A stretch of 23,323 nucleotides of DNA, taken from positions 73,958-97,280 of the forward strand of contig DBDA01000003.1 of NCBI GenBank assembly GCA_002293375.1, given 5' to 3'. Positions 1 to 7,345 of this stretch are shown piece after piece. Positions within the stretch are counted from its first letter, which is position 1, and the number at the start of each line of letters is the position of its first letter. The notes under the pieces are model-generated. The model was not told where the DNA came from. It worked only from the letters and a program-made list of their open reading frames with translations, and made no database searches. This stretch comes from Odoribacter sp. UBA944 (GTDB taxonomy: Bacteria > Bacteroidota > Bacteroidia > Bacteroidales > Marinifilaceae). Made by a program: the position numbers and the translations under genes.

Positions 1-49
1 TGGGCTCATAACCCAAAGGTCGTCGGTTCGAATCTGGCTCCCGCTACCA
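1..49 (+). tRNA. Initiator tRNA-Met (fMet), 3' part
   Basis: This is the 3' two-thirds of a tRNA cut by the window start. The anticodon loop is at 5-11 with CAT at 7-9. The variable region is 17-21, the T stem 22-26/34-38 encloses loop TTCGAAT, the 3' acceptor strand is 39-45, the discriminator is A46 and CCA is encoded at 47-49. Three consecutive G:C pairs (G2-G4 with C12-C14) sit at the base of the anticodon loop. That is the hallmark of initiator rather than elongator tRNA-Met, and the T-arm and acceptor end resemble bacterial fMet tRNA. The D arm and 5' acceptor strand lie outside the window, so the first acceptor pair, which is unpaired in initiators, cannot be checked. Confidence 0.93.
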
Positions 50-54
50 ACCAA

Positions 55-86
55 AGAGAATCGGAGAAATTCCGGTTCTCTTTTTT
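55..86 (+). terminator. Intrinsic terminator of the tRNA transcript
   Basis: An 11-bp stem (55-65 with 71-81, one G:T wobble) closes a 5-base loop (66-70) and runs straight into a T tract (81-86). It begins five bases after the encoded CCA, so it should end the tRNA transcript. Confidence 0.9.
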
Positions 87-392
87 CATTTTTTGAAATC
101 TTGGATCAATTTGAAAAGTTTATTCCGCAGGAATTTTGATTTCGGTTGTATGGACGCCTGTGGCAGCATAAGGGACATGTTTTTCTTTTGCTGTTCAGCC
201 TATGGAACACCTACAGAATACCTACGGTATACGCAAGTATATTCTTTTTGCATCCGATGAAGGGTGGTTGTGAGGATACGGTAACAAAGCTACATAAAAT
301 CCGGAAGAATTTGTTAGGAATTCCATACTCTTTCGTGTAAATACGATCGGTTGGCTTCTTCAGCTGTAAGTTTCATTTTGGGTCATGATTTC
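87..392. other. Intergenic region without a convincing gene
   Basis: This is about 300 bases between the tRNA terminator and the 3' end of the AI-2E family gene. It is AT-rich. A 64-codon plus-strand frame (146-340) has no recognisable protein character. A 20-codon minus-strand frame (314-376, starting MKLTAEEANRS) follows the AI-2E stop by 16 bases but is too short to support. The only structure seen is an imperfect tandem 11-mer, GAAyACCTACr, at 205-215 and 216-226. No clear terminator for the minus-strand gene and no integrase or duplicated tRNA end was seen. Confidence 0.6.
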
Positions 393-1400
393 TCACTCTG
401 TATCCAAATACTCCTTTTTAAAGATCTTGACACACAGGGTAAAGATCGACAGGATCAGGGGGCCGAAAATGATCCCCATAAATCCGAAAAGCGAAAGACC
501 GATAAAGACCCCGAAAATGGTGATCAGCGGATGTGTATCTGCTAAGCGTTTCTGAAGCATAAAACGGATCAGGTTGTCGGAATTGGAGACCAATACCAAC
601 GCATAGACCGCCAAACCGATCGCGCTTCCCCAGCTTCCGGAGATCCCAAGGTATAACGCCAACGGAATCCAGATCAATCCCACTCCGATGATCGGAATGA
701 TGGAGGCAAAAGCAGATAAAAATCCGAGGAGGACCGGAGAAGGGGCTCCGAACAGGTAGTATCCGGCCATTGCCACCAATCCCTGTATCAACGCCAGCAA
801 AGGAACACCGATGGCATTGGCTTTGACCACCATGTAAAATTCGTGCAGGAGGCTCTGCTTGTTCCGGCGGCTAAAAGGCAACAGGGAGGCTATGTAATTC
901 TCCATTTCATGTCCTCCTTTCAGCATAAAGAAAAGCACGAACAGCAAAACGAACACACTGATCACAAAGTTGGCTAAGCCGTTCATGATATATTGTCCCA
1001 GTTTCGGTACGAAAGAGATCACCGAACTCAGGTTGTCGGCACTCAGCATATCGTACCCGAACTGCTGGCGAACATAATCGAACACGCGTTGGATCGGCTG
1101 CATGATGGAGTGGGGATCCAGATTCACCTCCTCTATCTTGGACAACAGCAACCAGATCACCAAAAAAAGCGGGATCAGGAAACAGAGGATTGTTTCCACC
1201 AGCAGCAGGCTCGCCGCCAGACCGCGTTTCATCTTTTTCTGTTCTGTCAGGTAAAACATTTGTCCCCTCACCAGTACATAGACGGTCATGGCGCCCAGTA
1301 TCCCTCCCAGAAAGGGGCGTAATTCGTAAAAAATCACACAGCCTAACACAAAAATGATGACCAACAGTGAGTATTTCCAGTACGTTTCTTTGATTGCCAT
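393..1400 (-). CDS. AI-2E family transporter (PerM/TqsA/YdiK family membrane protein)
   Basis: A 335-residue polytopic inner-membrane protein of the AI-2E transporter family (formerly UPF0118). Known members export autoinducer-2 or act as ion/solute antiporters; the substrate cannot be read from sequence. It has a hydrophobic N-terminal hairpin, a central soluble stretch with PIQRVFDYVRQQFGYD, and a C-terminal membrane block with the typical glycine-rich segments (LLGFLSAFASIIPIIGVG, then FGFMGIIFGPLILS). The frame stays open 32 codons further upstream, but I chose the ATG at 1400. It begins MAIKETYWKYSLL, matches the usual family length, and has a purine-rich AAGAAGAGAG two bases upstream, whereas the extension is hydrophilic. 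It lies 109 bases downstream of the small GlsB-like gene on the same strand and may share its promoter. Confidence 0.9.
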   Translation of the reverse strand: MAIKETYWKYSLLVIIFVLGCVIFYELRPFLGGILGAMTVYVLVRGQMFYLTEQKKMKRGLAASLLLVETILCFLIPLFLVIWLLLSKIEEVNLDPHSIMQPIQRVFDYVRQQFGYDMLSADNLSSVISFVPKLGQYIMNGLANFVISVFVLLFVLFFMLKGGHEMENYIASLLPFSRRNKQSLLHEFYMVVKANAIGVPLLALIQGLVAMAGYYLFGAPSPVLLGFLSAFASIIPIIGVGLIWIPLALYLGISGSWGSAIGLAVYALVLVSNSDNLIRFMLQKRLADTHPLITIFGVFIGLSLFGFMGIIFGPLILSIFTLCVKIFKKEYLDTE

Positions 1401-1402
1401 AA

Positions 1403-1412
1403 CTCTCTTCTT
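1403..1412 (-). promoter_or_regulatory. Ribosome binding site deciding the AI-2E gene start
   Basis: On the minus strand AAGAAGAGAG lies two bases before the ATG at 1400. The upstream in-frame ATG at 1496 has nothing comparable, so the shorter start is preferred. The spacing is shorter than ideal. Confidence 0.5.
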
Positions 1413-1451
1413 ACATTTTACTCTTTTTGCCTCAAGGAATAGGTATAAACA

Positions 1452-1486
1452 ATGTGGCTCCGCGAAAATAAATTCACGGGCCACAT
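1452..1486 (-). other. Hairpin between the GlsB-like and AI-2E genes
   Basis: ATGTGGC (1452-1458) pairs with GCCACAT (1480-1486). After one bulged base the stem continues through CCGCGAA against TTCACGG with one wobble. It lies in the 109-base spacer of two co-oriented minus-strand genes. The run after it on the minus strand is only moderately T-rich, so it could be a weak terminator, an attenuator or an mRNA processing/stability element. Confidence 0.4.
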
Positions 1487-1509
1487 ATGCTTTCACAAAA
1501 CTGATTGCA

Positions 1510-1752
1510 TTACTTCCTCTTGATCAACGATAAAATCCAGAGCAGCACTACCGCTCCGATCACAGACATTAAGAGCATGCCCAGAACACTGTGTATGCTG
1601 AATCCCAGCAATCCGTAAATCCAACCGCCCAAAACACCACCCACCAAACCGACGAGCAGGTTGACCAGGATACCGTATCCGCTGCCCTTCATAATCCAAC
1701 CGGCGATAGCTCCTGCTGCAATACCGACAAGAATAGACCATAAAATTTCCAT
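1510..1752 (-). CDS. GlsB/YeaQ/YmgE family stress-response membrane protein
   Basis: An 80-residue, very hydrophobic, glycine-rich protein of the family once called transglycosylase-associated (Pfam PF04226). It has three predicted membrane helices: residues ~4-22 (ILVGIAAGAIAGWIM), ~28-48 (LVNLLVGLVGGVLGGWIYG) and ~54-76 (VLGMLLMSVIGAVVLLWIL), ending in a basic KRK. Length and Gly spacing fit the family. Members are often induced in stress or stationary phase, but their biochemical role is unknown. The gene is divergent from the ABC exporter across a spacer holding a 23-base palindrome, which suggests specific regulation. No clear Shine-Dalgarno precedes the ATG. Confidence 0.93.
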   Translation of the reverse strand: MEILWSILVGIAAGAIAGWIMKGSGYGILVNLLVGLVGGVLGGWIYGLLGFSIHSVLGMLLMSVIGAVVLLWILSLIKRK

Positions 1753-1777
1753 AATGAATTGGTTTTAGTTTGTATTT

Positions 1778-1800
1778 ATGTATCGCATTATGCAATACAT
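1778..1800. promoter_or_regulatory. 23-base near-perfect palindrome, candidate operator
   Basis: The left arm ATGTATCGCAT (1778-1788) and right arm ATGCAATACAT (1790-1800) are inverted copies with one mismatch around a single central T. The element sits in the divergent spacer, 26 bases before the GlsB-like start and 30 bases upstream of the -33 box of the ABC exporter promoter. Arm length and symmetry suit a homodimeric helix-turn-helix repressor. No regulator gene lies in the window and I do not recognise the motif. Confidence 0.5.
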
Positions 1801-1829
1801 CAAAATGTACGATAAAAATAGAAAAAATG

Positions 1830-1860
1830 TTTGAATCATACACCACGCGACATATCTTTA
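1830..1860 (+). promoter_or_regulatory. Bacteroidetes-type promoter of the ABC exporter
   Basis: A -33 TTTG (1830-1833) is followed by a 19-base spacer and TATCTTTA (1853-1860). This matches seven of eight positions of the TAnnTTTG -7 element used by the Bacteroidetes primary sigma factor. Transcription should start near 1867, about 30 bases before the chosen ATG at 1899, which supports that start over the longer open frame from 1770. Confidence 0.7.
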
Positions 1861-1898
1861 TTCACCAAATCTGCGTAATAGTTGCAAAAATCGATTAT

Positions 1899-3683
1899 AT
1901 GTCGCTCTCCCGTCTCTTTCGGAAAATCCAGCCTTATGTGAAGCCGTACCGTTGGTTGGTAGCGCTGACGTTGCTATTGACCCTGATCGGCTCCCTGACC
2001 GCACAAGTAAACGCCTGGGTGCTCCGCTACACGGTAGACCGGATCAGCGGCCTGTTGGACAAGGGAGAGGGATTGGCGGAAGGCGCCAGTATCCTGATAT
2101 TGATCTCACTGATCCTGATTTCCAAAGAGTTGATCAATTCGTTTATCCAATTCGGTCAGAAATTTTACGGGGAAAAATTGCGGATCGTTGTCTCCCGGGA
2201 CCTTGCCCAAAGTGTGATCGAAAAAGTACTCACCTATAAGATGGCTTTTTTCACGACCGGGGGCAATCAACCCGGCAAACTCCAAACCCGGATCGACCGG
2301 GGTATTGAGAGCCTGACCCGCCTGATCCAGAATTTTTTTATCGACATCCTGCCGCTGTTTGCCAATTCGATCGTCGCATTGGTATTGATGTTCAATGCCA
2401 ATTTTTACGTCGGATCGGTCGGCCTGTGCATCGTGCCCATTTACTTTTATGTCAGCCGGATCCAAGCCGGGAAATTGAGCGGTTCCCGCCGGAAAATAAA
2501 AGAGTTGCGAGAGAATAAAAGCCAGGGGATATTGGGGATATTGGACTCCATTACGGTCATCAAGTCGTTTATCCGGGAAAACATCGAAGAGGAGAAACAG
2601 ATGGGCTTGCAAAACAGCCTGACCGCCACCCAGATGAAAACCCGGCGGATCAGTTTTCTGTTCGACGGGATCAAAAGTTTTATCGAACAGATCGGCGTGG
2701 TGTTGATCATCATCCTGACCGCCTACTTTGTATTGAAGGGAGAGATGACTCTGGGAGCCATCATGTTCCACGTACTGCTGTTTAACAACGTTTCGGCTCC
2801 CATCCGGCAATTACACCGTATTTATGACCAGATGAACGACGCCCTGATCTACTCTGAAGCCTTTTTTGAGATTTTGGATGCCGAGTGTCAAACGGAGTTG
2901 TCCGGCGACTATAAACCTGAAAAGATCGAAGGCAAATTCGAACTGCGCAAGGTAAACTTCACTTACCCCGATAACCAGAAGCGTACGTTGGTCGACATTG
3001 ACATGGATATCTCGCCCGGAAGGGTTACAGCATTGGTCGGGTTGTCCGGAGCCGGGAAAAGCACGTTGATCAATCTGTTGGACAAGTTTTACGAACCGGA
3101 CAGTGGGGATATCCTGTTGGACGGCGTGTCGTTGAGTGAGTATGACACTACTTTCCTGCGGAGCCGGATCGGATTGGTGTTGCAAAAAAATCACATCTTT
3201 AACGGAACTATCGAAGAGAACATCCGGTACGGAAATCCGGAGGCCACGAAGGCAGAGATCGAGGATGCCGCCCGGAAATCCTACCTGCACGATCAGATAC
3301 TGGCGTTTCCGGAGCAGTACGACAGCTCCGCTCTGTTGTTGTCGGGAGGGCAGCAGCAAAAGATCGCGATCGCCCGGATGTTTCTGAAAGATCCGCCGAT
3401 TATTTTTTTGGATGAACCGACGGCCAGCCTGGATGCCATCTCCACGGAACAGATCAAACAGAGCTTGGATGCCATCAAAAAAGGACGGACAGTGGTCGTG
3501 ATCTCACACAGCATCTCCCAGATCATCGACTCCAACTGCATCTATGTCATGGAAAACGGACACATCGCCGAATCCGGTCCGCACGACAGTATCTACCACC
3601 GGAACGGCTCTTACAAAAAGATCTTCGACGCCATGGCCCGCAGCCTGAACATTGATAAGATCACCCACACCCTGAGTTCCTGA
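1899..3683 (+). CDS. Type I ABC exporter, fused permease and ATPase (MsbA/MDR-like half-transporter)
   Basis: A 594-residue half-transporter expected to act as a homodimer in the inner membrane, exporting a lipid, drug or peptide that the sequence does not identify. The N-terminal half is a six-helix exporter domain (helices near 20-42, 64-84, 146-166, 168-185, 258-279 and 283-299). The C-terminal ATPase has Walker A GLSGAGKST (381-389), Q-loop LVLQKN (427-432), signature LSGGQQQ (481-487), Walker B IIFLDE (501-506) and switch His537 (VISHS). The exporter X-loop, usually with a VGExG motif just before the signature, reads YDSSALLLSGGQ here and appears degenerate. The frame is open from 1770, but ATG 1899 gives a normal N-terminus (MSLSRLFRKIQPYVKPYRW) and lies just after the promoter at 1830-1860. 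No clear terminator follows. Confidence 0.92.
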   Translation: MSLSRLFRKIQPYVKPYRWLVALTLLLTLIGSLTAQVNAWVLRYTVDRISGLLDKGEGLAEGASILILISLILISKELINSFIQFGQKFYGEKLRIVVSRDLAQSVIEKVLTYKMAFFTTGGNQPGKLQTRIDRGIESLTRLIQNFFIDILPLFANSIVALVLMFNANFYVGSVGLCIVPIYFYVSRIQAGKLSGSRRKIKELRENKSQGILGILDSITVIKSFIRENIEEEKQMGLQNSLTATQMKTRRISFLFDGIKSFIEQIGVVLIIILTAYFVLKGEMTLGAIMFHVLLFNNVSAPIRQLHRIYDQMNDALIYSEAFFEILDAECQTELSGDYKPEKIEGKFELRKVNFTYPDNQKRTLVDIDMDISPGRVTALVGLSGAGKSTLINLLDKFYEPDSGDILLDGVSLSEYDTTFLRSRIGLVLQKNHIFNGTIEENIRYGNPEATKAEIEDAARKSYLHDQILAFPEQYDSSALLLSGGQQQKIAIARMFLKDPPIIFLDEPTASLDAISTEQIKQSLDAIKKGRTVVVISHSISQIIDSNCIYVMENGHIAESGPHDSIYHRNGSYKKIFDAMARSLNIDKITHTLSS

Positions 3684-3800
3684 AACGAAAATTTCTTCTC
3701 AAACAGGTGCTATTATAGCTTAAAATAACTCAAAATCAGTCGATTCCCGAAACGAACCGACAGGTGTTGCCGTACACGTAAATCCCCGCTGTTAAGAAAA

Positions 3801-3807
3801 AGAGGGG
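3801..3807 (+). promoter_or_regulatory. Shine-Dalgarno-like site deciding the SDR start
   Basis: AGAGGGG ends ten bases before the ATG at 3818 and only four before an in-frame TTG at 3812. Spacing and codon preference favour the ATG. Confidence 0.4.
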
Positions 3808-3817
3808 CGTATTGTCT

Positions 3818-4834
3818 ATGGAGCAGAAAACCGTTTTGGTGACCGAGGCCGACAGCCTGTTAGGCACCCATGTTATCCGTTGTTTGCTGGCGTGCCAGTA
3901 CCATGTACGGGGAATGACCCGGCGTCCACATAAATTCCGGCTGAAACCCCAGTACCGATTGGAGCTGGTAAAAGGGAACATACATGATGCGCGCAGCTTC
4001 TCCCGACACCTGGAGGGGTGTGATCAGGTGATCCATATCTCTCCCGGAGTTTCCCGGAACCTGATTCGATACTTTGATTATTACACCGAACATGTTCGCT
4101 CCGCACACCTGTTGGTGCAACAATCCATCCGATACCGGATCAAACGGTTTGTCTATGTCGGCGCTACCTGTTGTTTTGGTTTCGGTTCCCGCGAAACACC
4201 AGGAGACGAAAGCCGGACACCCCGCAAACCTTTTTCAGCCTCTCACTATACCAAAAGTAAACGGGAGGCGCAAGAGTTGGTATTGCATTACCGGAAAAGG
4301 ATTGAGGTGGTGGTGGTCAATCCCACCTGTATGCTGGGCCCTTACGACAACGAACCCGCTTCGGGCCGGATTTTGCTGCGGGGATATCGGAAGAAGTGGA
4401 TTTTCCATCCTCCGGGCGGAAAAAATTTCGTTCCAGTGACCGATGCGGCGAACGGAGTGGTCAAAGCGCTGGAAAAAGGAAAAAATGGGGAGTCCTATCT
4501 CCTGTGCGGAGAGAACCTTTCGTATCGGGAGTTTTTTGAAAAACTCTCCCGTGCAACCGGCAATACCCCCCGATACGTGCAAATTCCCCGCCAATTGCTG
4601 GTCGGCATCGGTATGTTGGGCGACGTGGTCCGTTTTCTGGGGATAGCAAACTCCTTTACATTGTACCGGATGCGCCTGCTGTGTACACACCGTTTTTATA
4701 CCTCGCACAAAGCGACTGCAGAACTCGAATGGCAGGCGACACCGGTTGAACCCGCTATCCGGGAGGCTATTCACTGGTTTGAACACAACAGCATATTCGT
4801 CGGGAAAAGATACCGGCAATTAAGAACCGTATAA
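3818..4834 (+). CDS. NAD(P)-dependent epimerase/dehydratase-like protein (extended SDR, DFR/HpnA-like)
   Basis: A 338-residue extended short-chain dehydrogenase/reductase fold. The catalytic YxxxK is present (Y144-x3-K148 in SHYTKSKREAQ) after a VYVGATCCFG strand. The NPTCMLGPYDNEPASGRILL segment resembles dihydroflavonol reductase and hopanoid-associated sugar epimerase relatives. The dinucleotide-binding loop, normally TGxxGxxG, reads TEADSLLG (9-16), so two of three glycines are lost, and the catalytic Ser/Thr region reads GATCCFG. Cofactor binding may therefore be altered. The substrate is unknown. The start is ATG 3818, preferred to TTG 3812. It is 12 bases from the TolC-like gene, whose Shine-Dalgarno overlaps this gene's stop codon, so translation is probably coupled. 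The following genes are all efflux parts, which makes this enzyme an odd companion. Confidence 0.85.
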   Translation: MEQKTVLVTEADSLLGTHVIRCLLACQYHVRGMTRRPHKFRLKPQYRLELVKGNIHDARSFSRHLEGCDQVIHISPGVSRNLIRYFDYYTEHVRSAHLLVQQSIRYRIKRFVYVGATCCFGFGSRETPGDESRTPRKPFSASHYTKSKREAQELVLHYRKRIEVVVVNPTCMLGPYDNEPASGRILLRGYRKKWIFHPPGGKNFVPVTDAANGVVKALEKGKNGESYLLCGENLSYREFFEKLSRATGNTPRYVQIPRQLLVGIGMLGDVVRFLGIANSFTLYRMRLLCTHRFYTSHKATAELEWQATPVEPAIREAIHWFEHNSIFVGKRYRQLRTV

Positions 4835-4846
4835 AGGCGGTATTTC

Positions 4847-6148
4847 ATGAAAAAATTTCTGACAACGGCCATAACATTTGTGTGGTTGGCATCCGTGTAC
4901 GGGCAAACCTCCGACAGCGACACCCTCCGACTGACCCTTGAAGCGTGTCTGGAGTACGCCTTCCGGAACAGTTATGGCCGGCAATCCCAAAAACTGAGCG
5001 AAACCGCTAAAGAGGAGCTCTACGAACAAGGCAAAATGGAGCGGTTTCCCAGCCTCTCAGCCTCTGTAGGGGAAAACCTGTCACACACCCGGGGCAGTTC
5101 GGCCGAGTGGAGCGGGAGTTACGGGATCAGTACAGGCATGACCCTGTATCAGGGGGGACAGATCAATCAAAGTATCCGGCAGAATAAACTGACGGCGGAA
5201 CAGGCCGGCTACCAATCCACCCAATACGACAATAATTTAATTATCCAGATCCTGCAAAATTTTCTCACCGCCCTGGGGAACGAGGAGTTGCTGAAATACC
5301 AGCAGACCGTTCTGTGCACCAGCGCAGAGCAGGCCAAACAGGGAAGAGAATTTTTCCGGGTCGGCCAGATACTGGAAAGTGATTACCTGTTGCTGGAAGC
5401 CCAACTGGCAACCGACAGCAGCAACGTATTGGAAACCGGCATCAACCGGGACAACAACCTCTCTCTGCTGAAAGTCCTGCTCTCCATAGATCCCGGCATG
5501 CCGCTACGATTGGTATACCCGGATACCGCCCTCATCCGCACCCTGTTGGTGTTGCCGGAAGAGGGGTATGTACTGGAACGATCCCTGAATGCGTCGCCGG
5601 AACTCCAGATCAGCGCGTACGACGTTCGGATCGCGGAAACCGGCCTGAAAATCGTCCGATCGGCTTACTACCCCTCCCTCAATCTGAACGGAAGTATTGG
5701 GACGGGACACAACGATGATTTTTCGGGATTCGGAAACCAACTCCGGGACCGGCTGAACGAACAGATCGGAGCAACCCTCTCCATCCCTGTCTTTAATCGA
5801 AACCGTACCAGATCCAACGTCATCCAAAGCAAAATAGCACTGGAGCAGGCCGAATTGAATCGGAAACAGGTGGAATTAGATGTGCGGCAATCCATTCTTC
5901 AGGAGTATCGGGATGTAGTGGTATCCGCCGGAAAGTATCGTTCTTCCGAAATCCGGCAGGAAGCTTATTTTCGATCCTTTGAAGTCTACAAGGCGCTCTA
6001 CCGGGCCGGATCCATCACCACGACCGACCTGCTCCAGCAGCAAAACAGTTACATCAATGCCATCAATGAATACATCCAGAACAAATACGGTTTTATCCTG
6101 AAACGCAAAATATTGGATGTCTATATGGGTGAGTACAGTAAGATATAA
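4847..6148 (+). CDS. TolC family outer-membrane efflux channel
   Basis: A 433-residue outer membrane factor, the exit duct of a tripartite pump. It has an N-terminal signal peptide (MKKFLTTAITFVWLASVYG, likely cut before QTSDSD) with no lipobox cysteine, followed by two internally repeated OEP halves. The first starts LRLTLEACLEYAFRNS and the second near YVLERSLNASPELQISAYDV. Both carry long amphipathic helices (for example 130-215 and 320-415) and short beta segments such as SGSYGISTGMTLYQGG and SLNLNGSIGTG. AAAGGCGG at 4833-4840, six bases before the ATG, is one of the better ribosome sites here. The stop is four bases before the adaptor start, so the channel and adaptor are translationally linked. 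Confidence 0.95.
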   Translation: MKKFLTTAITFVWLASVYGQTSDSDTLRLTLEACLEYAFRNSYGRQSQKLSETAKEELYEQGKMERFPSLSASVGENLSHTRGSSAEWSGSYGISTGMTLYQGGQINQSIRQNKLTAEQAGYQSTQYDNNLIIQILQNFLTALGNEELLKYQQTVLCTSAEQAKQGREFFRVGQILESDYLLLEAQLATDSSNVLETGINRDNNLSLLKVLLSIDPGMPLRLVYPDTALIRTLLVLPEEGYVLERSLNASPELQISAYDVRIAETGLKIVRSAYYPSLNLNGSIGTGHNDDFSGFGNQLRDRLNEQIGATLSIPVFNRNRTRSNVIQSKIALEQAELNRKQVELDVRQSILQEYRDVVVSAGKYRSSEIRQEAYFRSFEVYKALYRAGSITTTDLLQQQNSYINAINEYIQNKYGFILKRKILDVYMGEYSKI

Positions 6149-6152
6149 GAAC

Positions 6153-7328
6153 ATGAAGAAAAAGAAGCTTTTCACCATTACCACGATTATCGTCGTTGCC
6201 GCCGTTGCAATTGCCGCGTGGTTGCTTTATTCCGGGCGGAAAGAGCTGCAACTACACACCCGTATCCTCGCGGAGGGAACGGTAGAGAATACTGTCATGT
6301 CCACCGGGTATATCCAACCGGTCGAAGAGGTGGAGGTCGGGACACAGGTATCCGGGATCATCGATACGATCTATGTGGATTACAATACCACGGTGAAAAA
6401 AGGCCATTTGCTGGCAGTATTGGAGACCCAGACCCTGGAGGAGAGGGTAAGCCAGGCCAGAGCAACGGTTAACAGTGCCGAGAGTGAATTAAATTATGCC
6501 CGGCAAAACTACAACCGGATCAAGGAGTTGTATTATGTAAAAGCAGCCACTTTAGTCAGTTACGAAGATGCTGTCAATAAATTGACCCAGGCAGAGACCT
6601 CTTTGGAAAATGCCAACGCAAACCTCCACCAGGCAGAGGTCAACCTGTCGTACGCCTATATCTATTCGCCCATAAACGGGGTGATCCTGAACCGGGCCGT
6701 CAACATCGGCCAGACCGTTGCCGCCTCTTTCAACACGCCCACTTTGTTTACCATCGCCGAGGATCTGACCCGGATGCAGGTAGAGGCCGATGTGGACGAA
6801 GCGGATATCGGCCAGGTCAAATTGGGACAGCATGTGACCTTTACGGTAGACGCTTTCAACGACATGTTTTTTGAAGGAACCGTCAGTCAGATCCGTCTGC
6901 AACCGATCGTGACCAACAATGTGGTTACTTACACCGTTATTATCGAAGCGCCCAATCCGGAAAAAAAACTGTTCCCGGGCATGACGGCCAACATCACCAT
7001 TATCACCGCTTCGGAAACCGGCCTGGTGATTCCTGTAGAGGCGCTGAATTTCCGTATGACACCGGAAATACGGAAAAAACTGCACGTAAACGAAGATGTT
7101 TCTCCCCTATCTTTGGAGGAGAGCAGCCATACGATCTGGGTAAAAACGGCGAACGGGGCCAAATCTGTACAGGTGACGACCGGCATCAGCGACGGTGTCA
7201 ACACGTTGGTCGAATCGGGCGTTTCGGCCGGTGAGGAAGCGATCCTCTCGGCCTCCTACGAAAAGAAGAAGAAAGAGCAGGGTGCCGCGGCCAATCCGTT
7301 GATGCCGCAACGGCCGCGCAGAAGGTAA
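6153..7328 (+). CDS. MacA-like periplasmic adaptor subunit (HlyD/RND-MFP family)
   Basis: A 391-residue membrane fusion protein that should bridge the MacB-type permease and the TolC-like channel. An N-terminal membrane anchor (residues ~6-24, TITTIIVVAAVAIAAWLLY) has no lipobox. Next come the first barrel-sandwich/lipoyl half (VEVGTQVSGIIDTIYVDYNTT), a helical hairpin (~95-165, LEERVSQARATVNSAESELN), the second lipoyl half (AYIYSPINGVILNRAVNIGQ), the beta-barrel (~205-285) and a membrane-proximal domain. The C-terminus is basic and Pro/Arg-rich (MPQRPRRR). The frame is open upstream from 6117, but ATG 6153, four bases after the channel's stop, gives MKKKKLFT directly before the anchor. The gene order channel-adaptor-ATPase-permease supports a MacAB-TolC-type system. 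Confidence 0.94.
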   Translation: MKKKKLFTITTIIVVAAVAIAAWLLYSGRKELQLHTRILAEGTVENTVMSTGYIQPVEEVEVGTQVSGIIDTIYVDYNTTVKKGHLLAVLETQTLEERVSQARATVNSAESELNYARQNYNRIKELYYVKAATLVSYEDAVNKLTQAETSLENANANLHQAEVNLSYAYIYSPINGVILNRAVNIGQTVAASFNTPTLFTIAEDLTRMQVEADVDEADIGQVKLGQHVTFTVDAFNDMFFEGTVSQIRLQPIVTNNVVTYTVIIEAPNPEKKLFPGMTANITIITASETGLVIPVEALNFRMTPEIRKKLHVNEDVSPLSLEESSHTIWVKTANGAKSVQVTTGISDGVNTLVESGVSAGEEAILSASYEKKKKEQGAAANPLMPQRPRRR

Positions 7329-7345
7329 TCTCTCAAAAGGCAAGG

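Noticed and set aside
146..340. 64-codon plus-strand frame after the tRNA terminator
   Set aside because: No recognisable domain, no ribosome site and atypical composition; the stretch looks non-coding.
1401..1496. 32-residue N-terminal extension of the AI-2E family protein
   Set aside because: It runs through the intergenic hairpin and is unlike family N-termini; ATG 1400 has a purine-rich site before it.
1493..1846. 117-codon minus-strand frame over the GlsB-like gene
   Set aside because: It overlaps the well-supported 80-residue family member in another frame and reads as low-complexity Arg/Gly-rich shadow sequence.
1770..1898. N-terminal extension of the ABC exporter
   Set aside because: The extension would start upstream of the -7 element and encodes a Cys/Ile-rich stretch unlike exporter N-termini.
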